Assembly: GCA_013396995.1 (NCBI GenBank)
Contig: VWZP01010273.1
Location: forward strand, 1,271,003 to 1,335,002
DNA from: Dicaeum eximium
Taxonomy: Eukaryota; Chordata; Aves; Passeriformes; Dicaeidae
DNA: 64,000 nucleotides
Direction: 5' to 3'
Shown: piece by piece, positions 1 to 15,300 of the stretch
Layout: every line of letters begins with the position of its first letter
Numbering within the stretch: the stretch's first letter is position 1
Made by a program: the position numbers and the translations under genes
The notes under the pieces: model-generated
Told to the model about the DNA's origin: nothing
The model's input: only the letters and a program-made list of their open reading frames with translations
Database searches by the model: none

Positions 1-194
1 GGTAGAAACAAGAGAAATAGAACTGCAAGGTACACATTTGTATTTTTCCTTTCTTCATGATACATCTCTCTCCATGGCTTGGAAGGAAATGTTTTTTATG
101 TTTTCTCTAACAGAGAGAAAAAAATGTTGAGCGGGAGTTTTCACTGAGTAATACCTAAAATTAAAGTAGTTGTAAATGTGTTTTACCTCTCTAG

Positions 195-354
195 GTTTTC
201 TGAAGCATGGGAGGTTTGCAGACTTCTAAATGACCAGTCTTGTTGGAATGAGCTGGCCAAAGCTTGCTTATATCATATGGAGGTGGATTTTGCAATACGT
301 GTTTATCGAACATCTGGTAATGCTGGGATGGTGATGTCACTAGAGCAAGTAAAG
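195..354 (+). CDS. WDR19: WDR19 exon 1 of window
   Basis: Acceptor ctctctag, donor gtaaaa. The first base completes an AG|G arginine codon; the exon ends in phase 0. It encodes about 54 residues starting RFSEAWEVCRLLND and ending MSLEQVK, part of the helical repeat region. The preceding bases 1-194 are intron. Confidence 0.95.
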
Positions 355-3300
355 GTAAAATATAAAGTCTTACCTAGGAAATATGGTAATTTAATTCCTC
401 TTAAGGAATTGCTGAATTCTTGGGGTTTCTTTTGCAGGGGAAGGGGGTTGTTTTAGTTCAAACAGAAGTTGAGTTACTTTCAAGGGATATAGAGGATAAA
501 GTGTCCAAACTACAGACTGTTTGCTTGGTTATCTCTTGAAGTGGTTGCAGTCTCTACTGGACTGCACAATATTTCTTTCTGCATTTGCTTGAGAACAGCA
601 GAATATATTCATGTCTCAGGCATTGGGAGGCTGTTATTTCCTTTTGTTATTTTTGAGAAAATGTTGAAGACTGCTACTAAAAAAAAATCCAAAATAAAAC
701 CAGATTGCATCTCTACATCTAAAAGTGAAATAGTACCTTAAAATTCTACTTCTGCAAATTGCTGATTTTAGACAGTGTTAGCTGTAGTGGCACATGACGG
801 CTTTTTCTGGTTTGTAGAGTCCAATACACATCATTGTGAAATGTAAGGATATTTAGTTTTACTATTTTGCTTTATTTTTCTTACTAGATTATGTTATTTA
901 TACAGCATTTATTTTCTTTTGGACTACTTCTGCACCTATTATGTCTTTCTACAGGGAATAGAAGACCACAACCTTTTAGCAGGACATCTCGCAATGTTTA
1001 CTAGTGATTTTAATCTGGCTCAGGATTTGTATCTGGCATCCTCCTCTCCTGTTGCTGCTCTTGAGGTATTAATTTAGGATGTGTATATTTTCTGCTGGTT
1101 TTGTTTCCAGGTTAACGCTGGAATATTTTACCTTATGATAATGTTGTCCTTTTATGGTTTTGATCTTGCCATTGTGTGACTGGAATCGTAGACTACCCTG
1201 AATTGGAAGGGAACCACAAGGATCACTGAGTCCAACTCCTGGCCCTGCACAGGACAACCCCAAGAGTCACACCATGTGCCTGAGAGCATTGTCCAAATGC
1301 TTCTGGAACTCTGTCAGGCTTGGTGCTGTGACTACTGCCCTGGGGGAGCCTGTTCTAGTGCCCAAACACCCTCTGGGTAAAGAACCTTTTCTTGAATGAT
1401 ATCCAATGTAAAACTGCCCTGACACAGCTTCAGGCCATTCCTTTGGGTCCTGTGTCTGGGCACCACAGAGAAGAGATCAGTGTCTGCCCCTCTTCTTCCC
1501 CTCACAAGGAAGTTGTAGATTGTGGCGAGGTCTCCCCTCAGTCTCCTCCAGGCTGAACAGACCAAGTAACCTCAGCCACTTCTCATATGGCTTCCCCTCA
1601 AGGCCCTTCACCATCTTTGTTGGCCACCTTTGGACACTGTCTAATAGCTTTAGATCCTTCTTACTCTATGGTACCCAAAACTGCACACAGTATTCAAGAT
1701 GAGGCTGGGCTGCACCAGCGCAGAGCAGAGTGGGACAGGCCCCTCTCTTGCCCAGCTGGCCATGCTGTGCCTGATGCCCCCCAGGACAGGGTTGGCCCTC
1801 CTGGCTGTCAGGGCACTGCTGACTTATGTTCAACTGTTCATGGACCAGGACTCCCAGGTCCCTTTCCAGCATCTCATTCCCTAGTTGGTCTGTACATCCA
1901 GGGTTGCTCTGTCCCAGGTGCAGAGTCCAGCACTACCCCTTGTTAAACTTCATACAGTTGGTGAGTGCCCAGCCCTCTAAGTTAGCAAGGTTTCTCTGCA
2001 GGACCTCCCTGCCTTTGAGGGAGTCAAGAGCTCCTTCCAATTTAGTATCATCAGCAAACTTACTTATTATACCTTTAGGTCCTGTGTCCAAGTCACTTAT
2101 GAAGATGTTGAAGTGCACAGGGCCAAGGATAGAGCCCTGTGGAACCCCACCTAGTGACAGGTCCCCAGTCTGATGTCACTCCATTCACTGTAACCCTTTG
2201 TGTCTGACTCATGACCCAGTTGCTCACCCATCCCATGATGTGTTTATTAAGTTGTGGGCTGGACATTTTACATACTCTAGAGACCGCATTCAAAGCTTTA
2301 CTGAAATCCAAAAAGATTACATCAGTTGACTGTCCTTGATCAGCTAGGTGGATTACCTTATAATAAAAGGAAATTAAGTTTGTCAAGCAGGACTTTGCTG
2401 TCATGAAGTTGTACTGGCTGTGACCAATGACTGCATTGTCCTTGAAGTATTTTTCAATAACTCCCAGAATAATCTTTTCCATAATTTTACCAGGCACTGA
2501 AGTGAGACTCACAGGCCTGTAATTTCCAGGGTCAACCTAACAGACCTTCCTTCAGGATGAAGATCTCTCAAATTGTCTGAATCTTTCTAGAATATTTACT
2601 CAATATTTATATTTAGAATAATTTAAAGTTCAGAATAGAAGTCCAAATTTGACACTTGCATCAGAATATGTTACTGTTCTTTGTTAATAGATGCGAAAAG
2701 ACCTGCAGCACTGGGACAAAGCACTTCAGCTGGCTAAGCGTCTGGCCCCAGACCAAATCCCTTTCATATCAAAGGAATATGCAGTGCAGCTTGAATTCAT
2801 GTAAGTTCTCCTCTAAGGCTGTAGTATAAGAATATTAAAACAGTACTCAAGCTCAGTAGAAGAACACAAAATTGAGATATTTCAGATGACTGCATTGCTG
2901 AGAGAGGATTCAGTGAGGTCTTGCAGCTATAGTGTGAGGAAGAGGAGTTTTGCAAGGAATCTTTCATGCTAGAGACATGTTATTAATCATAGTTCCTTTT
3001 GACTAATTCTGGTATACGTAGGTCCTTTCCACTGGTAGGTCCAATATATAATATCATCTACAAAATAAGTACTTTGGTGCAGGCAAGTGCTTGGAAAATA
3101 GAGAAAGTCCAAATCATTTAACACTTCCTACATTGGATGAAAGCCATGCCTTTTGCCTGTAGTTCTTTAAATATCTGTAAGCCTTCATTTTCTTAAATCA
3201 TTTAGGTAGAGATGTGTCAAATTTCAAGGCTGCCAGTCTCTGAAAGACAGAAGGTATTAACCATTTTACATTATTTTAAAGTCTATTTAATAGTTAATTC

Positions 3301-6300
3301 TTCCCAGATAAAACATGGTCTGTTTAATATCTAAGTCAAGAGGAAAAACTTACCTATTAATAGTTTGTAGACAACTCCTTCCCCCGACAGTAGACCTGGC
3401 ATTGAGAGAGGACACTTGCTGATCACAGAAAGGAAGGAATGGATGCAGTTGAATCAATGCAACCATCTGGAGCCTGAGTTCTGAATCCATTAAAAAAATT
3501 GCCTTTGATTTTATGTTGCAAAAATACTAAATAATTTCAGATTAGCTTCATTTGTCTTCCAGAAAAATCTGGAATAGAGCTGAGGTGTATTTTGCAGATA
3601 GATTCTGCAGATTTATTGGTGTCTGTCCAACAGAATTGAGAGATGGAATTGCCTCTTTGACTAAGAGCTTGATCAAGTCCATAGGAAGTGCCATGACATT
3701 CTGTGTAACTGTCCACCTCTCACATACCTCACAACCTTCTATGCAGTTGTTATGTCTAAATCAAGACACATACATGCATAATGCATGCATAAAGTGGTAG
3801 GAAGGCAAACATGTCTTCCTATTAAAACTATTTGTCTGTATAACTTCCAGTTTTCTTTCAGGGGTGATTATGTTAATGCTCTGGCACATTATGAGAAGGG
3901 AATCACTGGAAGCAACAAGGTAATTCCTTTTTAGTAATGATAGCACTGTACTGTCAGAGTATACATTAAGTTGTCATGTCATTGTTTCAGATTTATTTGA
4001 ATTCCAATTTTTTAATTCAGCTCTAAATTAAGTGTTATTAAGTCTGTAATGTTTTGTTAGTTTGCTTCAATGCTTGATTACTGTCACTTTTGTGACCTGG
4101 TGTTTCTAATGTATAATCTGTAGTTACTGCTTTTCATTTGATTGCCACTACCAGGAACATGATGAAGTTTGCCTTGCTGGAGTGGCTCAAATGTCCATTC
4201 GAATGGGAGATGTCCGTCGAGGGGTAAACCAGGCCATGAAACATCCCAGTAGGGTACTAAAAAGAGACTGTGGAGCTATTCTGGAGAATATGAAGGTACT
4301 CAAGAGAGTTGATATAAGTTAAGGCTGAATATGTTATTCTTCTAGGTTAGTAATTTATTTATGGTCTTAATTTAGAAATTATATTTTAATGATTTCCAAT
4401 GTTATAGCAATTTTCAGAAGCTGCTCAGCTGTATGAAAAGGGACAATATTATGACAAGGCAGCATCAGTATACATCCGGTGTAAAAACTGGTAAGTACAG
4501 GTTTCAGGGAAATGTTATATTTCAGAGGATTTGCTGGGATTTTACTCTTTGGAAAAGATTGATTCTCTGAATAGCACAAATGCCTCATTAACTATGTTTC
4601 CTTGATTTTATTGTTCCAAATTCAAGCATAAAGATTCTCTCAGAAATTTGTGCTGTTTTAATATAGTCTTACTGTAAATGGGAAATAGTTTTTTTTCCCT
4701 TTTTTGTGTGTTATGTTTAAAGTTTCCTGAAGTTTCGAGTCCTTTGTGGGTGTGTGCACATGCACACATCCACACTGAATTTAGTGTACACTGAATATTG
4801 TAATTATATTTGTGTAGTTACTGTTTAATTAATTAGATTTCTTAGTTTTATAACATGCATAACAGAGACTGAGTATTTGGACAGTTGGAAATGATTCAAC
4901 AGTAGCCAGTATCATAATTTTCTTTTTATAAGTTAATTTTATTATTGTGAAGTCTCCATTGGAAAAGTCCAATTTTCTGAGAGATTTAAAGGCTCAGTTC
5001 TGGCCTAATTATGTTTTATGCACTCCTCACATTAGGAACTGATCAGACAGTTCAGTATGACCTCTTTCATATGAGTGCTCTAAAGATTAGGTTGGGATAC
5101 GATGCGCGTTTATTGGAAAAGTGAAAATTTTATTCCATCTAAGAATTGTCAGTGGCATCAAAATGAGCCAGGAGAGCACTTGGTTAAGGGGAGTAGCTTG
5201 CATCTAATGATAACCTTGATTTGGGGAGTGGGAGGTACAAGCTTTGTTTACTCTTGCAGAGGGAGGTTCAGTTTGAAGAGTGCCCATCTTTTAGTCAGGG
5301 AGGTGAGATTTAAGGTCAGCCTCTGTTGAGTCTCTCATATTCTTTGTCCTGAAAGGCCCACTGCTTAGTTTGCTGGTTTTTATAGATCTTTCAGGTTACA
5401 GTTTTAATGCTGTGCTTCTTCTGTTGGTTAATCCAAGAACATATGAGGTAAAAATTGTTGGTCTGCTACTTCTTATGCTTGTACACCTCAGACTTAAAAA
5501 AAGAGAAGAGACTGTGTTCAAGCCTGTATGCTCATAATACAGTCTGTAATTTCCAGTTCTTACTAAATGCAGCTTTTTGAAAATATTGAAATTACTTCAA
5601 ACCTTATCCATTATGTTCAGTTTCTTCTATCATTCTTCTTTTCTGTGTTGATATAAATATGACAATTTTACCAGAAAAAATTTTGAGCCGGCTAAATTTA
5701 TTAAATAGCTATTATCTTTCTAGGGCAAAGGTTGGTGAACTTCTTCCTCAGGTTTCATCTCCAAAGATTCACCTACAATATGCAAAGGCCAAGGAAGCAG
5801 ATGGCAGGTATGCCATCTTTTGAATGCTCTTTTTAAATATAAAACATGTTACTGCTGCTGTTGTTGTTATTATACATTTGTGTTTTTGTAAAATAAATTA
5901 AAACACATACTGAAACTTTTGCATAAAATAGTTTTGTGAAAATGGATTCTAAAATATGTAAACTTAAGTTTACATTTAGGTTATTGAAGATTTGAAATCT
6001 AAGGACATTCATCTGGTATCAAAGATGTGTTTCTAATTATTTGTTTTCCCGTCTAAACATTAATGTCTTTCTAACAAAAATCATCAAAAGTTTTCAAGTA
6101 CTGAACATCATTCCACTTAGCAGAGTATTCAGTTCCGTTTTTTTTAAACAACTCCTTAGCTATGATTTTAAAGGTCATTCAAAGGGAGAATAATCATGAA
6201 AGAATTTTTTTCATTCTAGAATCAAATTACTGGTACATCTTAATGGCTGCAGTTGCATAATATTGAATAATGCAAAGTTATTAGCTGAAGTGAAAGCCCC

Positions 6301-9300
6301 AGATAGGTTATATTTAATCAAAGAATGTAGTTCCTCCTAGTCCTTACTGTAAGTAAACGTGCTTCAGAATGATGTTACTTTAAAATGTGAAAGAGCACCA
6401 GAGTTTAATGTTTGCATTGATGAGACTAGAAAATACTGTTTGTGTCAATTGGATAGTGAGAGAATGAGAAATTTCTTCATCTTGTCTACAGAACAGAAAA
6501 GAGGCCTGATTTTTAAAATTGTTTTTAATCTGGTTTTAATATATAGCAAAAGAGTAGGTCAAAACCACTATTGTGGTGGACATTATTCTGTTGCCTCTGC
6601 TTTTCATTCTCCTAAGAGAAAATGAAATAGAAACCAAAAAGAACATAGTAAATGCAGAGGAATGTGATTACATGCAAAGTGAAAGGAAGTTGCCACAAAG
6701 TACTTTCACAGAAATAAAATACTTTGTTTCCTTCATACCATGTTATAGAGTTATTTACAAAGTTAAAACAACTGATTTGGAACCATTATTTTGCAGGTAC
6801 TCAGAAGCTGTGATAGCTTATGAACATGCAAAACAATGGGATAGTGTAATTCGACTATATTTGGATCACCTAAATAATCCTGAAAAGGCTGTTGATATTG
6901 TGAGAGAAACACAGTCTCTTGAAGGAGCGAAGATGGTGGCCAGGTAACAATCAGGTTACACACATTAAAAAGAAGTCTGCTTCTATTGGGAATTTATGAG
7001 GCTTGCTAATGTATTAGACTCTGATTATTGGTACTTGGCTAGTGACTATATAATTCAGTTAATTGATTTGAGTTCTCTAAGATAAATAGGTACTGATTTT
7101 TTTTGCTGTTGTTGACTTTCTGATTAAAATTATATTAACCTGAAGTAATAAGTTTAGACAGTAATAAAAACTTCCCATGCTGTATTATTTACACTAAGTT
7201 AATTGTAAGAACCTTGTTAAAACAATCAAGATACGAAATGGATTAGAAGTGGGTCATATTTGTATGTATGTTATGTACTGTATTCATAAAACATTTGGTG
7301 TATTCATTAAGCTAATTAGTACTAGGTATTAATTTGCCATTCTGATTAGATTCTTTCTGCGGCTTGGTGACTATGGTTCTGCCATCCAGTTCCTGGTTAT
7401 GTCCAAGTGTAATAATGAAGCTTTCACATTAGCTCAACAGCACAACAAGATGGAGATTTATGCTGATATCATCAGTGAGTATTCCAGGCTCATAGTTTGC
7501 TTGCATTATGTTTTGCAGTTCTTTTAGTTAATTTTAACCAATTTGAAATCATAAGACAATGGGTGTTAAGTTTTGTTTCCCATTTCCAGTCAACATGCCC
7601 AGATTTGGTAACCTGTGTACTTCAAGCCTGCAAGCCAGACTTTGCTTTCAGCTTTGTTATCTCCTTGGTTTTCAAATCTTGCCTATCCTACAGGATTTTT
7701 TGTTTATCCATAGAGATAAAACATTTTTCTAGACTATTTTCTTGTGCCCATTGATGAATTCCTTTCTTTGACCTTGATATAAAACTGAGCATTTCAGTGG
7801 TACAGTTCTTGATTTTTGTTCCCTTTTCCTTTTCTCTTGGTTCCAGTTTTCTTACATGTCACTTTTTTCCCTTTATGTCACTTTTTTCCCTTTCCACTCT
7901 TTAAGACCCTTCGTGGCCTCCTCTTGTCTCAGTGAGAGACAGTGGTACAGTTCTTGATTTTTGTTCCCTTTTCCTTTTCTCTTGGTTCCAGTTTTCTTAC
8001 ATGTCACTTTTTTCCCTTTATGTCACTTTTTTCCCTTTCCACTCTTTAAGACCCTTCGTGGCCTCCTCTTGTCTCAGTGAGAGACCTAAAGGAGACCTTA
8101 CTGAGAAGCTGACTTTTATCTTAGGCCATCAAGCCAGTCAGAGTGCATCTTGTCAATTTGCACTAAATTTTATAGTTTCCATTTGTATGAGGCACCTTTG
8201 AAGAATGCCTTATCAGCTCCACATATGTATCTCCCAAATTCTCATCTTTTCAATTAAACTCTTTGTTTAGACATAGATTTCTTATTATGAAGGTTATAAA
8301 AGCTTGGCAACAGTTAGCTTGGAGATGTGTGGTTGCAGATGATTGTCAAGGTGGCCACAATTGTTCTACAGTTCCTTATGCTTTCTTCCTTCTATCCAAA
8401 ATAGGATGTCTCAGACTGTGATATAGGTGGGTAGAAAAGGAGTTTAGAACTAACTTTGGAGTAGTGGCTGTCTTTGTTTTACATGTGTACAGCAGAATGG
8501 AGTCTTGGTTAGAAGACTTAAGTAGTACTCCCTGCCACCATATGGTTGCACTGTCCCCAGTAGCCTTGCTTTGTACAATACAAGTATGCTTCCATATTCT
8601 GAAACTGTGAAAGCAATTCAGGTGATAACCTCATAATCACTTGCCCTGCTTTATTGTTGCCAAGACATGACGGAAAAATTAATTATCAGATCGTAGCAAT
8701 GCCATTTCATTATGATTTTTTAGAAGAGAATGTAGTGACAGGATGAGGAGGGATGGTTTGAAACAAAAAGAGAGTAGATTTAGATTAGATATTGGGAAAA
8801 ATTTCTTTACTGTGAGGGTGGTAAGGTGCTGGAAAAGGTTGCCCAGAGAAGTTTTGGATGTCCCGTCCCTAGAAGGGTTTCAAGGCCAGGTTGGATGGAG
8901 CTCTGAGCAAGATGGCCTAGTGAAAGGTGTCCCTGCCCATGGCAGGGGCCTTGGAACTAGATGATCTTTAAGATCTCTTCAAACCCAAATCATTCTATTC
9001 TTCTGTGATTCTGTGAAAATCAGAATTCTCAGTACGGTGTAAAACCTGTGGAAACAATTATTTAGCTATGTTATTAGCTCCTAATTGTCTGACATTTAGT
9101 CTAATTAAATAGGAAAAAAAATTTGTAAGACATAATTTGAGTCTGTCTGGCTGTGGTTTTCTTTGAATGTCAGTAGAAAAACAAAGTAGAATAGGAGTAT
9201 GTTCATTCAATAGGGTCTTTATCTTATCTAATAAGAATACCCTGCTATCACTCAGATCTGTGTGTTGCAGGTTCTGAAAGTACTACCAATGAGGATTATC

Positions 9301-12300
9301 AGAGCATTGCACTATATTTTGAAGCAGAAAAGAAGCATTTTCAGGCGGGGAAATTTTTCTTGCTGTGTGGCCAATATGGACGGGTCAGTACTTAAAGGAT
9401 AAGCCAGTGAAAGTTAAATGTGCATAGAAACTGTTCAACATACAGTCTTCAGGAAAGTTCATATCAGATTTTAAGTGCCTTAACTGATGACATATTGATA
9501 TTTTTTGAAAGGCTAAAAGATGTAAGCAAACTATTTATATTTACAGTTATCTAGACTGTTCTGTGAATGATATGTTGCCATGCACATAGGTTTTTCTTAG
9601 CACTAGAAGCTTGAGATGAATCAATGATATACTATTGTCTGCGAATCTCTGAATGTCATGATTTGCAGCAGCAATTTATTTACATTTCATTGGCTTGACC
9701 AATGGAGACTTGGTTGCAAAGTAACTAATTCATTTAATTGCTGTAGCATGCCCTGAAAGCTTTTTTTAAAAAAAGAAAATATGTTAATTGAAGTATGTTG
9801 ATTGACACACTTTTGATCAGATATAAGTCTGTGAACTGATGCTTGTTAAATGTTTGACTTCTGTATACTGAACACATACAAAAAAAAAAGACTGATTTTT
9901 GCAAATTATGGGCCATTATAGATGACAGCTCCTTCAACTCTGGCACGGGGGGCTCCATGACATTCAAAACATTATGATTAACTGGGGAGCTCCATGACAT
10001 TCAAAACATTATGATTATGAAAAACATTATTATTAATCATATTGTGACATTAATTACATTAGTCATCAATTTGTTCTCACCATATTGCTGTGAACATCTT
10101 TCACAGTTAGTGAAGGTATACACCAGAATTTGAGGAAGTCTCAGTTCTTTCTTGCATGAATATCTGTAAGAGCAGCTGCTACCTCTGTAGTTGAGATAAG
10201 CATTCAGTGTGCCACTTGTCTTATCAAAATGCAGAGAGAGAGAACGTGATAAAAATTAGTTTCATGTGTCTCAAGTTTAACTTTTCTTCTGTATCATTTT
10301 AGGCATTAAGGCACTTCTTGCAAAGTCCAAGCACAGAAGATAACTTGGCTATGGAAATGGCAATTGAAACAGTAAGCAACTTTAATAAAACAAATCTTTT
10401 CATCTTTTTAAGAAGTTTACCTTCAGTATTGTGACATTTCCCCAGCATCACTGAGTGTGTTTGGACAGATTGCAAATAGAAGGAAAACTGTATCAGTAAA
10501 GATGATATCTAAACATGTCTAAAAATCCCAACTTAACACATTAGAAAATAAATATGAACTGCTGCATGTCAAAGCTAATGAATCAAAGAATCATCTGGTT
10601 TGAATGTACAGAACTGAAAAAAATCATGTTCTAAATCTATCACATAATGCACTTGGTTTCAGTGCTTTATGGAAAGGCTCCTTATGAGCAAGTTATTTTT
10701 CCCTTCTTCTTTCATATCATAATTTCTTGTGTCTTTTTTTAATAGGTGGGCCGGGCAAAAGATGAAGCCCTAACAAATCAGCTGATTGACTATCTTATGG
10801 GAGAGGGGGATGGCATGCCCCAGGTATTGTATTTTTATCACTGCTATTGTGTCGCATTTCTGTGCTACGATATATTTTGAGCTTACTTTGTCCTAAAATT
10901 CCTAGTAGGCACAGACTGTGCTTTAGCTTTCATTAAGGAGCAAGACTTGTGTGATCATTCCATGAATCATTCACCCATTAACTCCAGATTCAGAAATATA
11001 AGAAAGGAAGCAACTAGCTTAGATACAATAATTTTTCTTCAGTCATCTCTATGAAAGCAGGTAGTTGGACGGAGGAGGTCCAAATTAATGCTCATAATGA
11101 GAGAAAGAGACAAAACTTAGCTGTTTGCTGTTGCCAGTTTTCCAGCTGACTGTAGCCTTTCCCAGATGGACAGTCAGCATGTGTATGTCTCGAGACGAGC
11201 TACAGCACTGATCTCTTCCTGCAGGAGCAGAGTTGGTCTGACTTTTGCAGTGGAAGAAAGTAAGGTACAAAGGCGGAGATGCAGGTCAAAACCCCAAAGC
11301 TGATCAGGCTATGATAGTTCTTGTGTTGAAAATCAGTGTAAGGCATAAAATGTTGCAGACAGATTTTCAAAATTAGCAGCTCTTTCTTGATTTCTGAATG
11401 GCAGTGTACATTCAGTTGTATTTGGGCTTGAGTTCATGGAACTAAGTGGCTGAACCACTTGAAGTTTTACTGCCTGTTACAGCTGATCTGGAATGTGAGC
11501 TAAGTGGTAAAAGCCAGACCTCAGGTGAGGGTGTTGCAGACTGCAATCAATGGCCTAGTCAAGGAATTTAGGGTCTCATGCAGAGTCATGGTAAATACAG
11601 TCAGATGCAATATGAAATATATGGAAGAATTATGCTTTGCTGAGGGCAATAAGGCTTGGTAATTATGGAGATGACAGGGGCTTGGTGCAGTAAGTTGATT
11701 TCACCCCTAATATTACAGCTGTGGTTTGCAATTCTGTTAGGAAATTCGAAACTCTGTCTCTTTCCTCTCTGAATGGATTAAGGGTATGAGATTTTAGACT
11801 TGTAGAGGCGATGGGCATTTGATGGCCAAGCAAATTTTGCTTTTGTAAAAGGTAAAAAAAAAAGAAGAACCAAACCAAACCTCTATTTCTTTATTATTTA
11901 CCTCTTACTTTAATATGAAATGTGAACTTTGATAAAATTATGAGAGAAGCAAAACATAGCTAAATAAACAGAATTCAACTGCAAGAACCCAAAGGGAATT
12001 AAGCTGTTGGAGGCGCTGGATGAAAAATCTATGCAGTATCAGTGTAAGCAAGACTAATTTCATATTTATGCTGGAAGCTGGGTGGAGAGAAACTGTAGCA
12101 TCCAGTCTTTTTTCTCAGAGCAGCAGTCTAGCTGCCTCATTCAAAGAAGTCCATGGGACTGGGTAAGGGAAGTGAGCTACAGTATGATCTCCATAGTGAA
12201 AAGGTTCTAAAGATTTTAGAAAATATTTAGGAATTTTTTAAATGCCATTTTCACTATATTTAACATTGTTTTGAACTTCAGTGTAGAGCTTTGTTTTCCT

Positions 12301-15300
12301 TATTTAAAAGCTCTCTTCTGTTCTTCTGAATGCTTTAATCCAATCTACCATAGTCTCTCTCAGTGAGTAACAAAATTTTATTTTATCAAATCATACATAT
12401 TTGCATTAAAAACTACTTTATGAACAATCATTAACTTCATTATGCTATGGAGAGTGTTCTTGAACTTATCAAGCAAGATACTACTGTTTGTAGAAAATAG
12501 AAGCTTCTATGTTGTGGCATTTTTGTAAAACTGAAAGTAAGAGTGAATTAATTAGTAGCCATGCAGCAGAAACTTGCTCATCATTTCAAGCATTGAGCTT
12601 CAAACCAGATCATCACTGACAGCAGGCTGGTTGCTTTAATCTTTCACAGCCAACAGTTGTGTAGCATTTTAATGAAGTGCCATATTATCAAAATTATTAT
12701 GCCCCCCAAAATTTTGCTACGCTATTGTCTGACTAATTATAAACTATTTTTTAGATGTGTGATTATGTCAACTATTGTGTTTTTTAACTTCAGCATATAA
12801 AGATTCTTGATTTGTCATGGGCACTCTTTTGGGGAACATTAACTAGCAAGGTTCTGCTGTTTTCTGTGTGCATATTTTCTGAGTACATACATTTTAAAAA
12901 GAAAAATTAAAATTATGAATACCTAATATTAAATCAGATTGCAATAATACATTTTCCAAAGAGCTTAGGAAATATATTGTATTAGAAAATTATTTCCTGC
13001 ATTTTCTGCTTTTTTAGCTTACTGATTGTAAAAGTATGAAAGTAAAACATGGGACTAATTTTTCTTGAATTACTTTCACCTTTTTTTTTTCCTTTTTTTT
13101 GAGGGGTAAGTATTTTAAATGTATTATTTAAGTCAAATATAATTAGGAACATGGTAAATGCTATATAAGACCACTGGTCCATGGTGGGACAGGATCCTTT
13201 CCTGCTGCAGCAGGAGAAAGGGAAGAAGCAGCCTGGATGGGGAAGTAGTGCTGCTTTCTGCTACTCATCAATGGAATGGTCATCTGTGGCCATTAGATGT
13301 CAGAAGTTGGGAAGAATTATGTCATAACCCACTATTTTTACTAATTTAACCACTATTTTTACTAATTTTTGGTTTACTCTACTAAGGGAATAGCAGTTTT
13401 TCTTTTTAGGGCAGTTTACAGAGGTTAAATAAATAATATCTGTTAATATAAGTAGTTGCAATTACTTTATTATCCAGATAATATTTAATTATTCTTAAGT
13501 CACAATTCTTATGATGTTCAACCTTTCAATCATGTGTTACTTAAAATTCTGCTCCATCATTAGTTTAACAGTAATTACTTTTGGTCACTTAATGTTTTCC
13601 TTGTATTTCAAGTTAGAAAGAAGATTTCATCTTCTCTTTTTTCTTTCCATGTGTAATTCTTTCTCTCTTGCTTTTATTTCTGTGATTTTTTTGATTTTTT
13701 TGTAATTTTTTCTTTGTTTCTCAAGTATAATCTAATCTTTGCAGTCATCTTCTCTACAAGGAAATATCAGAACAATACATTCATTACGGGCCAGATTTTG
13801 TCATCTGCATCCACACTAAGCAATGTTTGCATCTAGATCCATAACACAATTTAAGCATTTCTGGCAAGACTTCTTTTCTAAAAGGAGCCCCTGGGTTCTT
13901 TTCTGACACCATAAATGCCCACACAGCTGGAGCTGTTTGGTTTTCCCCTGCACAACTCTCCATGTGCACAGAGGTCTGTGGCTTTCTGCATCCCTCCTGA
14001 CAGGGCTTGGCCAGCACCTGCCAGGACTCCCTTGGTGTGGGTGTTCTGTGCCTGGGCAACAGCCAAGCCCTGCAGGTGACTGTGGCATAGCTGGAGCATC
14101 TTCATACAAAGAGCTCTTCATGAAGCAAGCTTGTCTGCTTTCTTTGGGGAATGTGGTGGTGGGATGAGCAGGTCAAGAAAGGGAATGCAGCAGTAGATAT
14201 TTGGTCAGTATTAATGGCTTTTGTATGGTTTCATTCAGGATGCCAAGTACCTGTTCCGCTTGTACATGGCCCTAAAGCAGCACCAAGAGGCTGCCAGAAC
14301 TGCCATAATAATTGCCAGGGAGGAGCAGTGTTCAGGTAAGTCTGTTTTCTCTGATATGATGGCATCTCTCATGCTGCTTCCACCTACTTAGGGTGCTGTT
14401 AAATATTTGTGTAGGATTATACTTAGGGAAGATATGTACCTTAAGAGGTGCTTTTAATTATATTCAATTTCAGTTTGGAATTTGAAAGTAGGTTTGGAGA
14501 AGACCTGTGGACTCACACCTGTATATTAAATATTGGGAAAAAAAGAAACCTGTGGAAAATACGTGTATTTTGTATTATAAACATATTTTGTATTACATTC
14601 AAGTAAACATAGTGATTAAGACAGCCTTTGACTTTACCTTTCTGTCTGTTACAGGTCAGAGAATTGCCATTTCCACATATGGTTTCTGACTTGCTACTGA
14701 TCTTTTAGTCTTAGCACCTGACTTTTATCAGTGGAAAATGGGCAGAGGAGTTGATTTCTGTTGAAAGACCAGACATATGCTTACTTTAAGCTTGGTTTTA
14801 CTTTATAATGGGCTGCTAAAGTTAGAAATAAAAAAAAAATGAGAAGAGGGCTAGCAGCAAAAAAGCTGCTACCTCCATTATTCACGCTCCTCTGTAGCCA
14901 TGGCAACAACCCTACCATAACACTGCTTGCTTTTCATTTCAATTATGTAAAAGAAAAATCTATAAAGGAAAAATAGCAGTTTTGGGAATAACCCAGGCAA
15001 ATTAACATTTACAGGCTGCTCCTCAGCACTGGGCTAAGGAATAGAAAAACCTCTGAAACCCTTGGCAAGCAAATCTCCCAGTCCATCATAGAAGTGAATA
15101 ATGTATTTGTGCTGATTATATGAGCAGGAAATGCAAAGGCTCAAGGGTTTAAGTATTTACTAGCATCTCTGAATCTGAAAACTTGTATCTAAAATGCAGT
15201 ATCCCATTGTGAATTTCATATTCCCTAATAATATAAATGTGTTCTGCAGCAGTGTAATAAGAAGCACAATGTTTGTCTCATTAAAAGCACCAATCTTGCA

